NCBI RefSeq assembly: GCF_000332155.1
Contig: NZ_KB235906.1
Location: forward strand, 83,612-139,563
Reading direction: 5' to 3'
DNA: 55,952 bases
Source of the DNA: Kamptonema formosum PCC 6407
Lineage (GTDB): Bacteria > Cyanobacteriota > Cyanobacteriia > Cyanobacteriales > Microcoleaceae
In this document: piece by piece, positions 8,810 to 19,600 of the stretch
Layout: each line of letters starts with the position of its first letter
How positions within the stretch are numbered: position 1 is the first letter of the stretch
Translations under genes and position numbers: made by a program
The notes under the pieces: generated by a model
Database searches by the model: none
Told to the model about the DNA's origin: nothing
The model's input: the letters and a program-made list of their open reading frames with translations, nothing else

Positions 8810-9565
8810 ATGAAAACAGAAATACCTAATCTTTGGATTAAATGCCCCCAGTCCAATCCACAAGCCAATTTACGCCTATTTTGCCTACCCTATGCAGGAG
8901 GTGGGACATCAATTTTTCGTCTTTGGCCTCGAGAATTGCCGTCAAATGTAGAGCTTTGTGCGATTGAGCTACCTGGAAGAGAAAATCGCCTCCGAGAACA
9001 GCCAATTTCAAATCTTGAAATTCTGACAGATAAATTAGTGGAGGTTTTTCTGCAACATTTGGATAAGCCATTTGCGATCTTTGGTCATAGTATGGGAGCG
9101 CTAATTGCTTATGACCTAGCTAGAAAACTCCAGCAAAGAAACGTCAATCCAGTTTATTTATTTGTATCAGGTCGCCCTGCTCCTAACCTACCTGAAATAT
9201 ATTCACCCATTCATTTGTTACCTAATGCAGAATTTATTGAAAAATTAACCAAAGTTTACTCTGCTATACCAGATGTAGTCTTAAAAGATGAAGAACTCAT
9301 GGAATTGTTCTTACCTGTTTTGCGAGCAGATCTGACTTTAGTAGAAACATATATCCATTGCCAAGTGGAACCTCTTGATTGTCCGATTTTTGCTTTGGGT
9401 GGTCTTGAAGATAAGGAAGCCAGTCATCATTATCTTGCTCCTTGGGGTGAGTACACTCGTTCCTCATTTTCAGTACAGATGTTCCCAGGTGGACACTTCT
9501 ACCTGAATGAAAATAGACAACTCTTGTTGCAGTTTCTATCTGAAACGCTAAAAGACTATTTATAA
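8810..9565 (+). CDS. anaA: Type II thioesterase of the anatoxin pathway
   Basis: This 251-residue alpha/beta hydrolase belongs to the external thioesterase (GrsT/RifR-like) family: LFCLPYAGGGTSIFRLWP near the start, nucleophile elbow GHSMGA (Ser at about residue 93), Asp in the GGLEDKEASH region and the catalytic His in FPGGHFYL near the end. I chose the ATG at 8810 because it gives the usual family length and has an AAGG ribosome site; the frame extends 97 codons further upstream without similarity. AnaG lacks a thioesterase domain, so this enzyme is expected to hydrolyse the finished chain, after which the beta-keto acid can lose CO2 to give (homo)anatoxin-a. It is the first gene of the plus-strand ana series. 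Confidence 0.88.
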   Translation: MKTEIPNLWIKCPQSNPQANLRLFCLPYAGGGTSIFRLWPRELPSNVELCAIELPGRENRLREQPISNLEILTDKLVEVFLQHLDKPFAIFGHSMGALIAYDLARKLQQRNVNPVYLFVSGRPAPNLPEIYSPIHLLPNAEFIEKLTKVYSAIPDVVLKDEELMELFLPVLRADLTLVETYIHCQVEPLDCPIFALGGLEDKEASHHYLAPWGEYTRSSFSVQMFPGGHFYLNENRQLLLQFLSETLKDYL

Positions 9566-9674
9566 CTCCCATATCGCCTCATTACTACCTATACCTACTA
9601 TTTCCTCCCAATTTAATAAATGTTAAAAAAGGTTAATAAACTCTCGCGGTTTTTTAATTAATTTTTGTAATTTA
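9566..9674. other. Short spacer after anaA
   Basis: A+T-rich spacer between the anaA stop and the miniature element; no convincing terminator hairpin. Confidence 0.4.
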
Positions 9675-9878
9675 GGAATGAAAAATAAATAACTCAAACA
9701 AAAACTGGACTATCTGTAGCTGTAAACATCCTTAATAAAGTTTATAAAACTGGTCGAAAGGTGGCTGATAATTTCAAAAATACTATGCAGATTGTTTTTG
9801 ACGAATACTTGCCCAAATGGAATTATCGAGCCGTACCCCAACCTAAGTAATTCATTAAGTTATTTATTTTTCATTCCT
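9675..9878 (+). mobile_element. Miniature element with the end of an ISAzo13-like transposase
   Basis: A perfect 20-bp inverted repeat (GGAATGAAAAATAAATAACT and its complement) bounds about 204 bp. Inside, the + strand reads TKTGLSVAVNI, YKTGRKVADNF and LPKWNYRAVP then a stop. These match the closing segment of ISAzo13-type (Rhodopirellula DDE) transposases, which end in TGLTV...WNY. Only this tail is left, so the element is non-autonomous. A solo copy of the terminus lies at 5903. Confidence 0.65.
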
Positions 9879-9899
9879 TAGACTTTATTTGTCCTTTTC

Positions 9900-10014
9900 A
9901 ATCCTTCTAATTAGTGCGCTAGTCGCATAGCAAGCCATGTCAAATAGACGTACAAGAGTCAAAATTGAGTAATTTATGGTTTTTATGGTTTTTGCAAGAC
10001 TGCGATGAGAACAG
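9900..10014. repeat. Dispersed repeat, copy A (partner at 47645)
   Basis: About 115 bp, starting near TTAGTGCGCTAGTCGCATAG, match 47645-47768 in the same orientation with scattered differences. It includes the doubled TATGGTTTTTATGGTTTTT. Minus-strand frames across both copies share a few residues only because of the DNA repeat. Its origin is unknown; it may be the edge of a mobile element. Confidence 0.7.
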
Positions 10015-10475
10015 TTGGAAGGCAGGACTTGCGCTCACCCTCACAAAAACCGCCAAGAGTCGAAAGTTTGATGGGCAGTTTGGACTTTGATAGAATTGTG
10101 CGCTCGCCAGTTGGTGTACAGGTTCGCCTTGGGTACTCAAAGTGGAGCATCGCATGACGCAATCTAGTTGGTGCAGTTCGGCTCCTCGGCTAATAGCAAT
10201 AGCTCGATGCGATCGCGCCAAGCCATCCTGTTTGCGATGAAGCAGCCGACTGATACAGGCAAAAAAATTGCTTGCTACTAATTTAACAAAAACTTAATTG
10301 ATTTAATAGTCAAGTTACGGCATCTAAATTAAATTTACAAAAGTTTAAGAATTAGCTCTAGACAAACATCTATCTAAAGAAATACAATTAGGTTTATCTA
10401 AAGAGGTAGTACCAACGAAAAATAAAATTAATATGCGGACACAACCGATAAATCAGTTAAATTGCAGAGGGTGTG
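10015..10475. other. Upstream region of anaB, no gene recognised
   Basis: About 460 bp without a supported gene. The last 200 bp (from about 10270) are strongly A+T-rich and lead into anaB, whose ribosome site AGAGG is at 10465-10470. It probably holds the promoter of the anaB-anaG series; no sharp promoter motif was identified. Confidence 0.45.
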
Positions 10476-11621
10476 ATGGATTTTGCCTGGAACAGTCAAC
10501 AAATTCAATTCAGAAAAAAGGTTATTCAATTTGCCCAACAGTCATTGATATCCGATCTGATTAAAAACGATAAAGAGGAAATATTTAATCGTGATGCGTG
10601 GCAAAAGTGCAGCGAGTTTGGTGTTCACGGATGGCCGATCCCCGCACGTTATGGCGGACAGGAACTGGATATCCTCACTACAGCCTATGCTTTGCAAGGA
10701 TTAGGATATGGCTGCAAGGATAACGGATTGATATTTGCTATGAATGCCCATATCTGGGCTTGCGAAATGCCTCTGCTGACCTTCGGGACGGAAGAACAAA
10801 AGGAAAAATATCTCCCCTTGCTTTGTCGAGGAGGATGGATTGCTTCCCACGCAGCCACCGAGCCACAAGCGGGGTCTGATATCTATAGTCTCAAGACAAC
10901 GGCTCAAAAAGATGGAGATAAATACATTCTCAACGGATACAAACACTATGTAACCAATGGAACCATTGCAGACCTTTTCATCATTTTTGCTACCATAGAC
11001 CCATCTCTTGGGAAAGAGGGTTTGACGACTTTTATGATCGAAAAAGATACACCTGGTCTCATTCTCTCAAAGCCTATATCTAAAATGGGAATGCGTACAG
11101 CAGAAGTGCCAGAACTCAGGTTAGAAAATTGTGAGGTATCTGCCGCAAATCGCTTAGGTGAAGAAGGGACAGGGCTAGCCATATTCAATCATAGTATGGA
11201 GTGGGAACGGGGATTTATTCTAGCCGCTGCTGTGGGAACAATGGAACGACTGTTGGAGCAGTCTATTCGTTACGCTAGAAGCCATAAGCAATTTGGTCAA
11301 GCGATTGGAAAATTTCAATTAGTTGCCAACAAGTTAGTGGAAATGAAGCTGCGGTTGGAGAACGCCAAGGCATACTTATATAAAGTTGCTTGGATGAAAG
11401 AAAATAAGCAGATGGCTCTTCTGGAAGCCTCTATGGCCAACTTGTACATTAGCGAAGCTTGGGTTCAATCGTGTCTAGAAGCAATCGAGATTCACGGTGC
11501 CTATGGTTATTTAACAAATACAGAGTTAGAACGAGAGCTGCGAGATGCTATTGCTAGTAAATTTTACTCTGGCACCTCGGAAATTCAACGAGTCGTTATT
11601 GCTAAATTCTTGGGATTGTAA
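10476..11621 (+). CDS. anaB: Prolyl-carrier-protein oxidase (acyl-CoA dehydrogenase family)
   Basis: This 381-residue flavoprotein has the full acyl-CoA dehydrogenase fold: N-terminal helices, a middle beta domain (ATEPQAGSDIYSLKTTA and the FAD-contacting YKHYVTNG stretch) and a C-terminal helical domain with RYARSHKQFGQAIGKFQ. The usual Glu of YEGT is Ser here (FYSGTSEIQ). The catalytic base is instead expected at Glu244 in EWERGF, the isovaleryl-CoA-dehydrogenase position. In the pathway it oxidises proline held on AnaD to a pyrroline-carboxyl thioester using FAD. The ATG at 10476 is preferred over the overlapping GTG at 10473 because of spacing to AGAGG. It ends 12 bp before anaC. Confidence 0.92.
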   Translation: MDFAWNSQQIQFRKKVIQFAQQSLISDLIKNDKEEIFNRDAWQKCSEFGVHGWPIPARYGGQELDILTTAYALQGLGYGCKDNGLIFAMNAHIWACEMPLLTFGTEEQKEKYLPLLCRGGWIASHAATEPQAGSDIYSLKTTAQKDGDKYILNGYKHYVTNGTIADLFIIFATIDPSLGKEGLTTFMIEKDTPGLILSKPISKMGMRTAEVPELRLENCEVSAANRLGEEGTGLAIFNHSMEWERGFILAAAVGTMERLLEQSIRYARSHKQFGQAIGKFQLVANKLVEMKLRLENAKAYLYKVAWMKENKQMALLEASMANLYISEAWVQSCLEAIEIHGAYGYLTNTELERELRDAIASKFYSGTSEIQRVVIAKFLGL

Positions 11622-11633
11622 AGCAGGGTCATC

Positions 11634-13250
11634 ATGTCATATCTACTGCAACATCTGTTAATAAGCAGCGCTCGCAGCCATAGCGATCGCGTTGCCGTAC
11701 AGCAACAAGAACACACGATCGCGTATCGTCAGTTGGACGAGAAAAGTAACCAACTAGCACATACCTTGCTCTATGCAGGTATAAAACGGGGAGACCGAGT
11801 TGGTATTTACCTCGATAAGTCAATTGAAGCTGTTATTGCTATCTTTGGCATCTTAAAGGCCGGTGCAACTTATGTACCTCTAGACCCTTACGCTCCAATT
11901 AAGCGGCTTGCCTTTATCATTAAAAACTGTCAGATCGAGACATTAATTTCGACCAATCAAAAAATAGATGCTTTAGCAACCAATTCCTTAGAAGATTTGC
12001 AGAGTCTCAACAGTGTGATTCTGGCAGATGAGGAAAATCGAGCAACGCAGTGGTATGGGAAAACTATCCAATGGTCAGAGGTTTTACAAGCTCCTTGCAG
12101 TCCACCGCCAGACCAAAATCTTATTGAAAACGATTTGGCTTATATTCTTTATACATCTGGCTCGACAGGAGTCCCGAAAGGGGTTATGATTAACCATCGA
12201 GCGTCTCTTACCTTTGTGAATTGGGCCTACGACACATTTCAGGTCACAGCAGAAGACCGCGTTTCCAATCATGCACCGTTACATTTCGATCTTTCCATCT
12301 TTGATATCTTTACAACTATCAAAGCTGGGGGCACAATTATTTTACTCTCACCTGCTTTATCAGTCTTTCCAATTAATCTAGCCAAATTCATAGCCGAAGA
12401 AAAAATTTCTATCTGGTATTCAGTACCCTCTATTCTCACAAGTTTGGTCTTATATGGTCAATTAGAACAACATACTTTCCCCGCTCTAAGAACCATTTTG
12501 TTTGCGGGTGAAAATTTTCCCATTAAATATTTGCGTCAGTTGATGGTGCATATCCCCCATGCCTGCTATTATAACCTCTATGGTCCGACTGAGACGAATG
12601 TCTGTACCTATTACCAAGTTCCACCACTTGATATTGAACTAACTGAATCACTTCCAATTGGTCAAGCCTGCGCTAACACTGAAGTTTTTGTCTTAAGTAC
12701 AAGTAATGAATTGGTAGTTAGAGGTGAGGTGGGTGAGCTTTGCGTGCGCGGACCTGGATTGATGACAGGTTATTGGGATTTACCTGAAAAAAGTGCCCAA
12801 GTTCGAGTTCCCTTTAGTTTGCATCGTAGTTTAGGATCTGACATGATTTACCGCACGGGGGATCTGGTCAAACAAGCCCCGGATGGCAATTATATCTTTT
12901 TAGGTCGTCGCGATCGCATGATTAAGAGTCGTGGCTATCGCATTGAATTAGGTGAGATAGAGAACATTTTGTACAGCCATCCGGGAGTCGAAGAAGCCGC
13001 AGTAATTCCAATTCCCGACAATGAAATTGGCAACCGGATCAAGGCTATCGTTGTAGCACGTAGTGGTGACAAACTTGCAGGAGCGATTCCTTCGGAACCG
13101 CCTGATGTCTCAATACAGGCTTTAAAGTTGTTTTGTGCAGAACGGCTTCCAAAATATATGGTTCCCCATTTGTTTGAGTTCCGAAGTAACTTGCCCCAAA
13201 CTTCAACCGGAAAGATAGACAAAGTTCAGTTGTCTCAAGAAGCACACTAA
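11634..13250 (+). CDS. anaC: Stand-alone proline adenylation enzyme
   Basis: This 538-residue ANL-family enzyme has the adenylation core motifs in order: YILYTSGSTGVPKG (A3, about residue 171), NLYGPTETNV (A5), GELCVRGPGLMTGYW, YRTGDLVKQAPDGNYIFLGR (A7), DRMIKSRGYRIELGEIE (A8) and TSTGKIDK with the catalytic Lys (A10). No carrier or condensation domain is attached, so it works in trans. In ana clusters it activates L-proline with ATP and loads it onto AnaD. The substrate comes from pathway context; the binding-pocket residues (around HAPLHFDLSIFD) are of the type seen in proline-loading enzymes, but I could not compute the code. Confidence 0.93.
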   Translation: MSYLLQHLLISSARSHSDRVAVQQQEHTIAYRQLDEKSNQLAHTLLYAGIKRGDRVGIYLDKSIEAVIAIFGILKAGATYVPLDPYAPIKRLAFIIKNCQIETLISTNQKIDALATNSLEDLQSLNSVILADEENRATQWYGKTIQWSEVLQAPCSPPPDQNLIENDLAYILYTSGSTGVPKGVMINHRASLTFVNWAYDTFQVTAEDRVSNHAPLHFDLSIFDIFTTIKAGGTIILLSPALSVFPINLAKFIAEEKISIWYSVPSILTSLVLYGQLEQHTFPALRTILFAGENFPIKYLRQLMVHIPHACYYNLYGPTETNVCTYYQVPPLDIELTESLPIGQACANTEVFVLSTSNELVVRGEVGELCVRGPGLMTGYWDLPEKSAQVRVPFSLHRSLGSDMIYRTGDLVKQAPDGNYIFLGRRDRMIKSRGYRIELGEIENILYSHPGVEEAAVIPIPDNEIGNRIKAIVVARSGDKLAGAIPSEPPDVSIQALKLFCAERLPKYMVPHLFEFRSNLPQTSTGKIDKVQLSQEAH

Positions 13251-13272
13251 TAAAATAACAGGAAACAATACA

Positions 13273-13536
13273 ATGACAGAAGAAAAAGTCGAACAAATGC
13301 TCAAAGAGTTTATTATTCAAGAGTTGGCCTATGACCAAACAAACTTGGTTCTAACCAACAATTTAAAGATCATTGAGCAACGAATCATAGACTCAATGGA
13401 TATCTTTCGGTTGGTGCGCTTTGTCGAAGAAGAATTTGGAATATTTTGGGAACCTGAAGAACTTGTATTGAAGAACTTTGAAACAATTGACAATATCAAA
13501 GCTTATATACTTGGTAAATTGGTGTCACAGGTATGA
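13273..13536 (+). CDS. anaD: Discrete acyl/peptidyl carrier protein for proline
   Basis: This 87-residue four-helix carrier protein has the phosphopantetheine-attachment motif as IIDSMDIFRLV with Ser41. It is small and acidic, as usual for carrier proteins. It follows anaC by 22 bp with AGGAAA as ribosome site. It carries proline while AnaB oxidises it, then hands the pyrroline thioester to the first PKS module (AnaE). The motif DSMD in place of DSL is a normal variation for discrete prolyl carriers. Confidence 0.92.
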   Translation: MTEEKVEQMLKEFIIQELAYDQTNLVLTNNLKIIEQRIIDSMDIFRLVRFVEEEFGIFWEPEELVLKNFETIDNIKAYILGKLVSQV

Positions 13537-13689
13537 ACTAAGAAGGTATTATTCCCCGATACAAAAGTAAACATAGGATTTAATCGCTCATTTCTTTCTA
13601 ATTGACTCCAACCCCCACATTAGAATTTTCTGACCCTTCGTGTCTATCCTAATTTGCAAGAATCTTAACCTTTCTCAAAAAAATCAATC
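13537..13689. other. Spacer between anaD and anaE
   Basis: A 153-bp gap with no hairpin terminator. anaE lacks a convincing Shine-Dalgarno sequence before its ATG (preceding bases AAAAAAATCAATC), so its translation signal is weak or unusual. Confidence 0.4.
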
Positions 13690-16600
13690 ATGAACAAAAT
13701 CACTCATCCTAACCATGATTCCGATATTCTGGAAAATCGTCAGAAGGAACCAATTGCGATCGTTGGGATGGGATGCCGTTTCCCAGGAAATGCCGACACC
13801 CCAGAAGCATTCTGGGAACTGTTGCGTAATGGCGTAAATGCTGTCACAGATATTCCCTCTTCTCGTTGGGATCTAGAGAGATACTATGACCCTAATCCTG
13901 CACCGGGCAAGTTTTATGTGCGTTCTGCGGCTTTCTTAGATACAGATGAGATAGAACAGTTTGATGCCGAATTTTTTCGGATGGCATCGCGAGAAGCAGC
14001 AAGCTTAGATCCTCAACAACGTTTGCTACTAGAAGTAAGTTGGGAAGCTCTGGAAAACGCGGGAATTGCACCCACATCTTTAGCAGGTAGCCAGACAGGT
14101 GTATTTGTCGGGATTCACTGGGATGATTACTCGGCCGAACGCTTTTATATGGTGAATCCTAGTGAAATCAATGCTTACCCGACATTGAGCAATTTACGAA
14201 GCCTATCAGCAGGGCGAATAGCCTATGTATTGGACTTGCATGGCCCAACAATGCAAATTGATACAGCTTGTTCCTCAGCATTAGTTTCCGTCCATTTGGC
14301 CTGTCAATCCCTGCACGATGGTGAGTGCAATCTGGCTATAGCTGGTGGTGTCAGTCTCCTACTCTCTCCGAAACTGACAGTTGGTTTCTGCCAGATGAAA
14401 GTGTTAGCTAAAGATGGTCGCTGCAAAACCTTCTCGGATTCAGTAGATGGATTCGTACAAGGAGAGGGTTGTGGCGTTGTTATTCTCAAACGTCTCTCCG
14501 ATGCTATTCGCGATCGCGATCCGATCTTAGCCACGATCCGAGGTACAGTCATCAATCACGATGGGTACAGTTTAACCCTGACAACACCTGCTAGTGCCGC
14601 ACAGGAAGCAATGCTGCGCCAAGCTGTAGAAAACGCTCACATTGAGCCTAAGCAGGTGCAATTTGTTGAGACACACGGAACCGGAACGCCTTTAGGCGAC
14701 CCAATTGAAGTTATAGCCTTAGCAAAAGTATTAGGTAAAGATCGTCAAGATCCATTAGTAATTGGATCGATGAAAACCAATATGGGGCATTTAGGGGCAG
14801 CCGCAGGTGTAGCTAGTTTAATGAAAGTTGTACTTTCACTTCAGCATAACCAGATCCCCCCCAACTTACATTTTGATAAACCTAATCCGCGTATTCCTTG
14901 GCAGAAATTACCAGTTACTGTAGCAACGGAGCTGATGCCTTGGCCAGAACATGAACCAAAACTGGCAGGCCTAAGTGCATTTGGTATGAGTGGAACCAAT
15001 GCTCATGTAATTGTTGAAGCAGCCCCAACGCTACCGCAAGTTGAGTCTTCTACCGAGGTAATTGAACCTTTATACCATCTACTTACTTTATCTGGTAAGA
15101 ACGAAAAAGCTCTCACCGATCTCGTCCATCGTTATTTAACTTTCTTGGACAAGACAGAGGATTCTATAGCAAATATTTGCTATACAGCCGCCGCTGGACG
15201 CACCCATTTTGCCAATCGGTTAGCTATTTTTGCTAACTCGAAAGCAAATATCTCCCAACAGCTTGATGCTTTTATCAAGGGCAAACAAATTACAGGCACA
15301 ATCCAAGGTGATGCTTACCAAGCAACGCCTAAAATCGCTTTCTTGTTCACCGGACAAGGTTCGCAATACGTTGATATGGGACGCGAACTTTATGAGACGC
15401 AACCTACTTTTCGCCAAGCGTTGCAGCGATGCGATGAAATACTGCGTTCTTATTTAGACCGACCATTGCTGTCAATACTTTATCCCGATCGACCAGAAAA
15501 CATCATCGATCTCACAGTCTATACACAACCCGCGATCTTTGCCTTTGAATACGCTCTAGCCGAGTTGTGGAAATCCTGGGGCATCCTACCGGATGTTGTT
15601 ATGGGACATAGTGTAGGCGAGTATGTCGCAGCTTGTGTGGCAGGGGTGTTTAGCTTGGAAGATGGCTTAAAGCTAATCGCAACTCGCGGACAACTAATAC
15701 AGCAATTGCCACAAGAAGCGCATGGCAAAATGGTCAGCGTTATGGCGACTGAAGCCCTGATAGAATTAGCGATCGCGCCATACAGCAGCCAAGTTTCTAT
15801 AGCCGCAATCAATGGCCCGCAGAGCATAGTCATTTCCGGTGATAGCAAGGCCATAGATGCGATCGTCGCCGAGTTGAAAACCAAGCAGATCAAAACCCAT
15901 GAGCTAACAGTTTCTCATGCCTTCCATTCGCCGCTAATAGAGCCAGTATTAAAGCCCTTTGCTCAAGTTGCTGGGGAGGTGATATACTCTGTACCCAAAT
16001 TACCGCTGATATCTAATATCACAGGCGAGCGAGTAACGGACGATGTCGCCACATCAGATTATTGGACTCGTCATATTCGCCAGCCCGTGAGATTTGCCGA
16101 TGGCATGAATACCCTACAAAAGATGGGAATAGAATGCTTTGTAGAAATCGGTTCTAAACCAATTCTCTTAGGTATGGGAGCTAGTTGCCTAGTTGATGAG
16201 GAAAAACGCCTGACGTGGCTACCTAGTATCCGTCCTGATACACAATCATCCACTTTAGTGGAAAGTTTAGCTCAATTGTATGTTCGCGGAGTCAATATAA
16301 ATTGGAAAGAGTTTTTCCAAGACCAACACCGTCGCAAAGTGGTGTTACCAACTTATCCCTTTCAAAAAGAGCGCTGTTGGATTGATGTCAGACAAGAACG
16401 TATTGCCAGAAAGAGCAGTGAAATCTGCGGACATCCCTTACTACAAGAGAGGATTTATTCATCCGTACTCAAACAAGGAGAAGTTCAGTTTGAGGCTTAT
16501 CTTTCTACCGACGATCTGCCCTATTTAGCAGAACATCGTGCTTTCGGTCAAGCAATTATGCCGGCTTCCGCCTACTTCGAGATGGTTTTAGCAGCGGGAA

Positions 16601-19600
16601 ATCAACTTTTTGGACAACGCGCGATCGCCTTTGAAGATGTAGTAATTGAAAAAGCTCTCAAGCTAGAAGAACCTCAAACAGTTCAACTAATTTTAACTGC
16701 CACTGCTGAAGGCTATTCATGGCAAATTTTCAGTTTAGATTTAATTAACGAGGACCCAACTTGGACGCGCTACGCAGCCGGAAAGATTAATGTAGGTAAA
16801 GAGAGAGCAAATCTTGAACCAAACACAAATTTAACTGCTTTACAAGCTAATCTCCAAGAACATAAAGACATCAAAACTTTCTATCAGCAAGTTGCCGATC
16901 GAGGAATGGTCTATGAAGGTAGCTTCCAAAGTTTGCGCCGCTTGTGGCGTTCTGAGGGAGAAGCCCTCGGACAAGTTCAGTTAGCTAAAAACCTGGTCAA
17001 CCATCCCTATCATTGGCATCCAGCGCTTTTGGATGGATGTTTCCAAGTAATTTTAGCAGCTATGCCTGCCGACTTTGCCGAAACTTATTTACCAGTCGGC
17101 TACCCACATTTCACCTTTTGGCAGCATCCTAGCAAAGAAATTTTTAGTTACGTTAAACTTCACGGTCAGCCCGGTCAAGAAACCCTGAAGGCAGACTTGC
17201 AGTTAATTGGGAAAGATGGTCAAGTTTATGCCGAAGCGATCGGCTTGCAACTGAAAAAGGCTCGGTTGAAAGCATTACAGCAGAAGCAACCCTGGAAAGA
17301 TTGGCTTGTGCAAGTTGCCTGGAAAGAAGTCAAAAAAACAGCGGGGACTGCAAGCACAACAAACAAAGGCGATTGGTTAATTTTGGCAGATCGCACTGGT
17401 GTAGCCGAAACCTTGGCTGACTTGTTGAAGGGAAGCGGACAGCGATCGCACCTCGTCTATGCCAAAACAACTGATGGGAGCTCCAAGCCAGAGCAATATG
17501 CTATTAACTGGACAGACCCAGCCGACTGGCAGAAATTGTTGGCGAGTAAATCCTATCAAGGCGTAGTGTACCTTTGGAGCCTCGATCGAAATGACTCCTG
17601 CGATTCAAGCTGCGAGCAAGTATTGCATCTAGTTCAATCTCTGACTTCAGCAAAGACTTCCCCTCGATTGTGGTTGGTTACGCAAGGGGCACAGTCGGCG
17701 CTCAAAGATGATGCAGTTGCTTTCTGGCAAACACCGATCTGGGGACTAGGTAAAACGATCTCTCTAGAACACCCCGAATTTTCCACCACTTGTTTAGACT
17801 TACCATCCGATCGCCATTCCCCTGAAACGGTTAAGTCTTTACTCCAAGAACTACTCGCACCCGATCGAGAAGACCAAATTGCTTATCGAAACGGGACACG
17901 CTATGTAGCTAGATTAGAGCCTTTCCACCCCATACAAGCACCAAGCATTGCTCCTGTAGCGCTGAAGTTGACCAGCTATGGCACGCTCGACAACTTAACT
18001 TTGGTTCCCTTAACTGCCCCAACTTTGGCACCTGATGAAGTAGAGCTCAAAGTTCGGGCAAGCGGACTTAATTTTAGAGATGTGCTACGCGCTTTAGGCA
18101 TGATGCGCGAATTCGAGGAGTCTTTAGGTATTGCTGCAACGGCCAGCGATATATTGTTCGGCTTTGAGTGTGCAGGCACGATCGAGCGCGTTGGCAAACA
18201 AGTCTCTGACTTTAAAGTAGGCGATGCTGTCATTGCCTACGCATCAGGTAGTTTGGCAAGTACGGTCAAGGCTAAAGCAAAATTGGTAGTTCTTAAGCCA
18301 TCTGAACTCAGTTTTGAAGAAGCGGCAACGATTCCTGTTACTTTTTTGACAGCCTATTACGGCCTAGTCAAATGCGCTCAAATTGGCCCAACAGATCGAG
18401 TGTTGATTCATAATGCGGCTGGAGGTGTAGGTCTAGCAGCTCTTCAATTGGCCAAGCTTAAAGGAGCAGAAATTTTTGCGACGGCTAGCCCGCCTAAGTG
18501 GGATTTTTTAAAGTCCCTTGGTGTTAAACATATATACAACTCGCGCAACCTTGATTTTGCCGAACAGGTAATGACTGCCACCAATGGCAAAGGCGTGAAT
18601 GTCATCCTCAACAGTCTAACTGGCAAGTTTATCGATCGCAGCTTTGACGTACTTACCCAAGGAGGGCGCTTTGTAGAAATCGGTAAATTTGGCATTTGGG
18701 ATGAGCAGAAATTGGAAGCAATTCGCCCCGATGCTGCTTATTTCCCCTTTGATTTAGGAGAGATGGATGGTGCAGAAATTTCTTCAATGTTTCTGGAATT
18801 GATGACTATGTTCAAAGAAGGTAAGCTTAAACCATTACCTTCCAAAGTGTTCCCAATTACCGAATTTGTAAATGCTTTCCGCTATATGCAGCAAGCCAAG
18901 CATATTGGTAAAGTGGTGTTAAGTTTTCAGACTCCAGAAAATGCAAGGGTTCGCCCAGACAGCAGTTACCTAATTGCGGGAGGATTGGGAGCATTAGGAT
19001 TAAAAGTGGCTGAGTGGTTGGTAGAACAAGGTGCTAAACATCTAGTCCTGACGGGACGAAGCAGTGTCAAAAAAGCAGCAAATGAAGCTATCAAAAAATT
19101 AGAGCAGGCTGGTGCTAAAGTCTCCGTAATTAATGCCGATATTTCCGATCGGGAGGATGTCAAAAAAATACTGAGTGAATGTCCTAATTTACGTGGAATT
19201 GTTCATACCGCAGGTGTTTTAGATGATGGCTTATTGAAAGAGCAAACACCTACTCGCTTCAAAAAAGTCATGGCATCAAAAGTACAAGGAGCTTGGAATT
19301 TGCATACCTTGACTCAAGATTTACTCTTGGACTTTTTTGTCTGTTTTTCCTCCGCTGCCTCTTTGTTGGGGAACGCAGGTCAAAGCAACTATGCCGCAGC
19401 TAATGCCTTCCTTGATGGCTTAGCTCATTATCGGCGATCGCAAGGTTTACCAAGTTTGAGCATAAATTGGGGACCTTGGGGCGAGGTGGGAATGGCAGCA
19501 ACTTTTGCTAGTCGCTTGAAAGCCCAAGGTTGGGGGATCATTCCAACTGAACAAGGCTTGCAAGCATTAGACTACTTGGTCAAAAACGAAGACTGCGATC

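Noticed and set aside
9940-10221. 93-codon minus-strand frame before anaB
   Set aside because: Its only similarity is to the frame at 47656-47853, and this comes from the shared DNA repeat; no ribosome site is seen.
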